A DNA stretch of 64,000 nt, from contig JAYMTF010000005.1 of the NCBI GenBank assembly GCA_036897485.1, positions 1 to 64,000 of the forward strand. The letters run 5' to 3'. This stretch comes from Pelargonium nanum (taxonomy: Eukaryota > Streptophyta > Magnoliopsida > Geraniales > Geraniaceae). Both the position numbers and the translations under genes were made by a program. Shown piece after piece: positions 59,890 to 64,000 of this stretch (positions within the stretch are counted from its first letter, which is position 1; each line of letters opens with the position of its first letter). The notes under the pieces were generated by a model. The model ran no database searches and was not told the origin of the DNA. It saw only the letters and a list, made by a program, of their open reading frames with translations.

Positions 59890-62800
59890 ATGGTTAAATT
59901 CAACCCACTCGGAGGTCACGATGTTTTGTTGAAGTATACCACATCTGAGCAGACAAAATGTACACCATTCTCCTTTCAAGGTCAGTAAAGAATTGTTAGT
60001 TATTCTTTCAGCTTTATTTTCCTATCTCATACTTAGAAAAATAATTTAGTGGGTAGAATCACACAAGAAAAGAAACCTGGCATGAAAAAAATGCTGTTTG
60101 GTATAGAAGAAGAAAATAGTGACGTCTGGTGTAATGCAATATGGACAACTTTATTTAAGAGAGGCCGCATATTAATTGAATTAGTTTGTAACATGCACCA
60201 TTTTCTTGTAGTTCTGTTGGAAAATTAGTGAGTTAGAATTACCAGTTAGAATATGCCAATAAGTTTCTTGAAAAAAATGCAGGAATCCTTGAGATGTTTT
60301 GGTAATGATGAGCACATAAAAAAATGTGATTATAACGGGGAAGGACCAAAGTTACTTGAAATAATACTAGTTCATAGTGATGCAAAAAATTATGAAATGG
60401 CAGACGTGTGCTCAAGGCTCCCATCATAATAGGGGCTAGGGAGGGTCATCTATGATTCTATATATTGCAGCCTTACGCTTGCTTTTGCAAAAAACAAACA
60501 AAACAAAAACAAAACAAAAAAACTGTTTTCCCTACTTGAACCCGTAACCTCAAAGTCACAAGTAGCAACCTTACCGTTGCGCCAAGACTTACCCTCAATA
60601 ATAATAGAGAGTAGACTTAAAAAGAAAGTAGAAGAAGAATTACATTATTTGATGTTACAGTTGGTGTTAGATCAACTGTCTAGTTGGTAGTGTGCCTACC
60701 TTGATTTTAAAACCGTGTTTATTTCTCTAGAAAATAACTTATAAATAATTTTATTCTACCGTGTACTTTAGTTGAACCCTGTATTAGCTAGCTGCAGCTG
60801 GTTATTGGTAGCAGTAAAAATCTCTAGTTAATGTCATAATGATCGAAAAGTAAAATGACTTGTATCATGATGTGCAGCTCAAGGCTTATTGTAGACTTTC
60901 TTTAATCCTTATTTCCCTCAAACATGAAATTTTCTTAGGTATCAAAATCCCAATCTACCGTCTTGGTGGTGAATCCCTCTTGGATAGTAGCTCCTTTTGT
61001 GGAATTTCATGCATCCTGGAAGATGAGCAGAGCACATTGGATTCTCTTCTTCTTGCTCAGGTATGAAATGGGTCTATCTACATTTAACTCCTTTGAAGAA
61101 GGTGAACAAAAATAATAGAAATATCCTGCATAAACTTTGCCACCTGGTGGTTTGTAATTCCATGACTCAATTTGTGAAAAAGCTAGATGTTTTGGCATAT
61201 AAGATTTATCTCCCTCCTTCTTATTTTACAGTGGGAAGACAGAATGTGGAAAGGCCATTTTAAATATGATGTAACAACCTCAGAAATTAAGGTATATTAT
61301 GCTACAGTAATCTTACTACTGTGGCACATGCTGACTTTCCCCCAGTAATATAGTCTCCATAAACACTTTGTTGGAACTTTATGCAGGCCATAAGTGGTAG
61401 GAGAAGATTTCTTGCTCAGTTGAATGAAAGATGTATAAACTATCTGCCAAAACCTGAGGAGAAAAAAATTGATGGTCCTGGGGAACCTTTTGCATTTGAC
61501 CAGATGAAACACCACGAGGAGTTGCTTTTTTGCGTTTCATGCGGTGATAAGACAAATTCCGAGCTTATCTCTTCAGCTGATGTGCCTAATGGTTCCATCA
61601 TAATTGTTATTAATGTAAGGGTGGTAATTTATTTTGCAAAGTTCACTGCTGGTTTAATAAATTAAAATATCATTATGCTCAGAACGATGGGACAAATGCT
61701 GCACAATCCAGTCAACTAAATGGTTGCAACAGTTTTAATGGTCATATGTTTCCGGTCTCTTGTTTTAAATAATCCTTTTAAGCATTGATGGTAGCTGGGT
61801 GGCAGTTATCATATCAAAGAGTTGTTTAGAGGTCTACCAATATTTTATTAAAGTTCAATTTTTTTTTTTTTTGTGGCTACCACTATATTGTTGATTGCAT
61901 CTTTGGTGCAGATTTTCTGTGATTCTTGGCCTGTGTATATCTGTAACTCTTATTGCTGTTCTATTTGATTTTTAAGGCAACACCAGTGGAGTACGGCCAT
62001 GTCTTTTTGGTACCTTATGCTTCTAACAGCATTCCTCAGTTCCTTGATGCAAGATCCTTGGAAATGTTTGCTAGAATCGCAGTTGAAATAAATAACTGTT
62101 CCCATCGCTTGTTTTACGACTGCTCTAGCCACGCTTCTCATCTATACTTTCAGGTAATTGATTGCCTGCACATAGTTGTGTGACTGATGATGTTATTTCA
62201 GCCTGATTGTTTGTGAACTGAGCTATAAAAGATTGTCAGTTAGACCTCTTTTTGGTTTCCGTTTCTTGAGAGTTGATTGTTATTGGCTGAAGACCTGTTC
62301 CACATGATGTGGCCAATCAAGTTTATTCTACATATTATATACTATTTTATGTTTCCCTTTTTTTTTTTTCTTCCAATATGATATTCTCATGATTCTGTTT
62401 TTACTTCTATCGTAGTAGGCTATATGTGTTTTGCATTCAGTGGTTAAATGATAACCGTTTGAGGTACAGCCAAGTTGTAGTTTCCAATAGTTCAGGCATG
62501 AGAAAACCAATGATTTAGGTGTCAGCTCAATGCCCTTCCAAGGATGCACTGTAACTGACTGTGGTTGCTTATAAGCTATAAAGTACTAAAAACACAATGT
62601 TCTTGCAATTTTTTCGCTCTTCAATTGAATGATTATTAAAAAAAAAAAAAAATTGAATGATTATTCATTTCTAAAATTTCATCCTCCTTGTTGCTTCCTT
62701 GGAACTGTGCTGAAATTTCCTAATTTATTTTATTTGACTTGCAGGCATGCTACTTCCCAAACCCTTTACCTGTGGAGCTCATGCCTGTTGATGTTTTCTT

Positions 62801-62996
62801 TGGTGATGGGCAGAGAGGAATTCAAATCAGTACTGTCATAGATTATCCCATTAAAACCCTCCTCTTTGAGAGTAACCACAACTATAAGATGCTGGTGAAG
62901 GTTCTTACCATGACATGTGCTCACTTACAGAAAATGAGCATTCCTTACAATCTGCTAATATCTGATTGTGGCAAAAAGTTCTTTTTGTTTCTTCAG
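59890..62996 (+). CDS. GDP-L-galactose phosphorylase (VTC2)-like protein, 3' end outside window
   Basis: Six coding exons are visible: 59890-59980, 60939-61060, 61232-61291, 61387-61614, 61977-62153 and 62745-62996. They join in frame for about 310 residues, and the gene continues past the window. VTC2 catalyses the main control step of ascorbate synthesis, turning GDP-L-galactose into L-galactose 1-phosphate. Family signatures are WEDRMWKGHFKYDV, FLAQLNER, EELLF, PVEYGHVFLVP, DYPIKTLLFE and IPYNLLISDCGK. The histidine-triad motif of VTC2 (HLHFQ) reads HLYFQ here (residues 222-226), so Tyr224 replaces a catalytic His. The N-terminus is shorter than in VTC2. It may be a divergent or inactive paralog. 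Its leader keeps a VTC2-type upstream ORF. Introns carry an Au SINE and, further out, LTR remnants. Confidence 0.88.
60430..60596 (-). mobile_element. Au-type SINE in intron 1 of the VTC2-like coding region
   Basis: On the minus strand it reads GAGGGTAAGTCTTGGCGCAACGGTAAGG in pieces: an A-box region GGCGCAACGG, then TTGCTACTTGTGACTTTGAGG and a B-box region GGGTTCAAGTAGG. After these come an A/C-rich interruption, GTAAGGCTGCAATATA and GACCCTCCCTAGCCCC. This is the Au SINE order and it includes an extra AAACAA-rich stretch in the middle. The insertion is antisense to the gene. Confidence 0.85.
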
Positions 62997-64000
62997 GTAT
63001 GCTTTCTAGCCTTGTTTCAAGCATAAATCTCTTATGTCCTTTCCATCAGAGTAAACTGTACAGAATATCTGTAAAGCCAGTTAAAAACTCAGAACTACTT
63101 ATTTTCCCTTCCCTGGCATAGACATTAGATTAGATCTATGATATAGTTTTGCCTTGTCTGATCCATAAAGCTAGCAAAACAAATTTTGACATGACTTGAG
63201 AATTTTCGTTTCCTCTAATTTGAAATTTGAAAAACCATTGCGATGTAGAATAGTTGGGAGTTTCATTTAAAGTGAATTGCCCTTTTCAAAATGAATTCTG
63301 GTCTGTAACTTGTATTTTTCATATGCAATTGTTTGTTTTCTCTCAAAGATTTTACATTATAAAATTTAAAGTGCAATGCGTTTATACAACAACTCTCATG
63401 GTTAGACACTTATACAGTACAACATGTCAATGGAATGGTATCATTATTTTGTTATTTTCCTTAGTTAGCTGATTCTCATAGTTGTATATAGCTGAGATTG
63501 AGTTGAAAATCCCTTCATTTCTTCTCTACGGTCTTCATTACTCCTAATTCTGATTGAGTATATTTCTGGTGTAATTGTGTTCTTGATGTCTATATCATGT
63601 AAAAGATTTTAGTGAAATGAACACAAACTTCTCAGCAAATATCTCTAGCTTTGTCATGGTATCACAGCCTTGTAGATCTAGAGATCACAAATTAAAGTCC
63701 TGCCGCCACCACATGAGGTGTTAAGAGTACAAAGTTAATATTAGACCTTCAATTGTCAGTTTTAGCTTTAAGTTTTGTCACACCATATACTACCACTGTT
63801 ACAAACCTTGTATCCAAACAAAGTTAAATCTTCAAGCATGGGAGAGTGTATATAGTGAATACTTTGTACATGATCATGATCCTTATCACTTGTGCTTGAT
63901 ATATATAGGCCCTTAGGCCTTGCTTGGTTGGTTATGGGACAAGGACGGGTTTGGTTAGAAGTTATGCGCAGAACTTCAAACTGCGTCCACCGTATGTAAT
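62997..64000. other. Intron sequence of the VTC2-like gene up to the window edge
   Basis: No next exon with the expected VTC2 C-terminal sequence was found to base 64000. The following intron is therefore over 1 kb, or the gene ends differently outside the window. It contains an LTR-type remnant from about 63655. The final 80 bases become more GC-rich and may belong to another repeat. Confidence 0.5.
63650..63790 (+). mobile_element. Old LTR-retrotransposon remnant (primer-binding-site edge)
   Basis: The stretch begins ATGGTATCACAGCC, close to the plant initiator-Met primer-binding site. Further on it has TTAAGAGTAC...TTAATATTAGACCTTCAA, the same LTR-end block seen in reverse at 12537-12650 and 33185-33640. 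No coding part is seen. It is a small, old fragment in plus orientation. Confidence 0.45.

Noticed and set aside
59773-59988. 71-aa frame beginning at a GTG upstream of the VTC2-like start
   Set aside because: It is just the upstream extension of the main frame. The first ATG (59890) gives the N-terminus that splices correctly.

Overview
The window is plant nuclear DNA, almost certainly from a eudicot. It has AT-rich introns with GT..AG borders, plant gene families, angiosperm Au SINEs, Stowaway MITEs and a plant L1-type LINE with an RNase H domain. I cannot name the species. Ten protein genes were found. Nine could be assembled exon by exon over their full coding length. The tenth runs off the right edge. 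There is one tRNA gene.

Left block (1.6-38 kb), in order: a berberine-bridge-enzyme-like FAD oxidase (+), a fatty acid 2-hydroxylase (-), an ERT2-like membrane protein (-), a beta-tubulin (+), a PP2C phosphatase (+), tRNA-Ser(GCT) (-), the small-RNA methyltransferase HEN1 (+), a 3-hydroxyisobutyrate dehydrogenase (-) and a GHR1-like LRR receptor pseudokinase (-). From memory of the Arabidopsis map, this order matches At4g20860 (BBE22), At4g20870 (FAH2), At4g20880 (ERT2), At4g20890 (TUB9), At4g20910 (HEN1), At4g20930 (HDH1) and At4g20940 (GHR1). This is conserved microsynteny of ordinary housekeeping and signalling genes, not a functional cluster. The PP2C is an addition relative to that order.

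Middle (38-46 kb): the long 5' flank of the receptor gene, then a nearly full-length but decayed LINE of about 6 kb. It has an 11-bp target-site duplication and has landed in AT-rich minisatellite-like DNA.

Right block (46-64 kb): a 12-exon OLA1/YchF ATPase gene (-) whose introns are swollen by tandem duplications, microsatellites and an unclassified insertion. It is divergent from a GDP-L-galactose phosphorylase (VTC2)-like gene (+). That last gene is the most interesting item. Its 5' leader carries an intact 68-codon upstream frame with no AUG start, as in the ascorbate-controlled leader known for VTC2. Yet the predicted protein has Tyr where the family's second histidine of the HxHxQ triad should be. 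It may be a non-catalytic paralog that keeps the family's translational control.

Small mobile elements are common in introns and flanks: two SINEs with different tRNA-like heads but the same tail, two Au SINEs, two Stowaway MITEs of one family in opposite orientation, a LINE 3' fragment, and a few LTR/primer-binding-site remnants.
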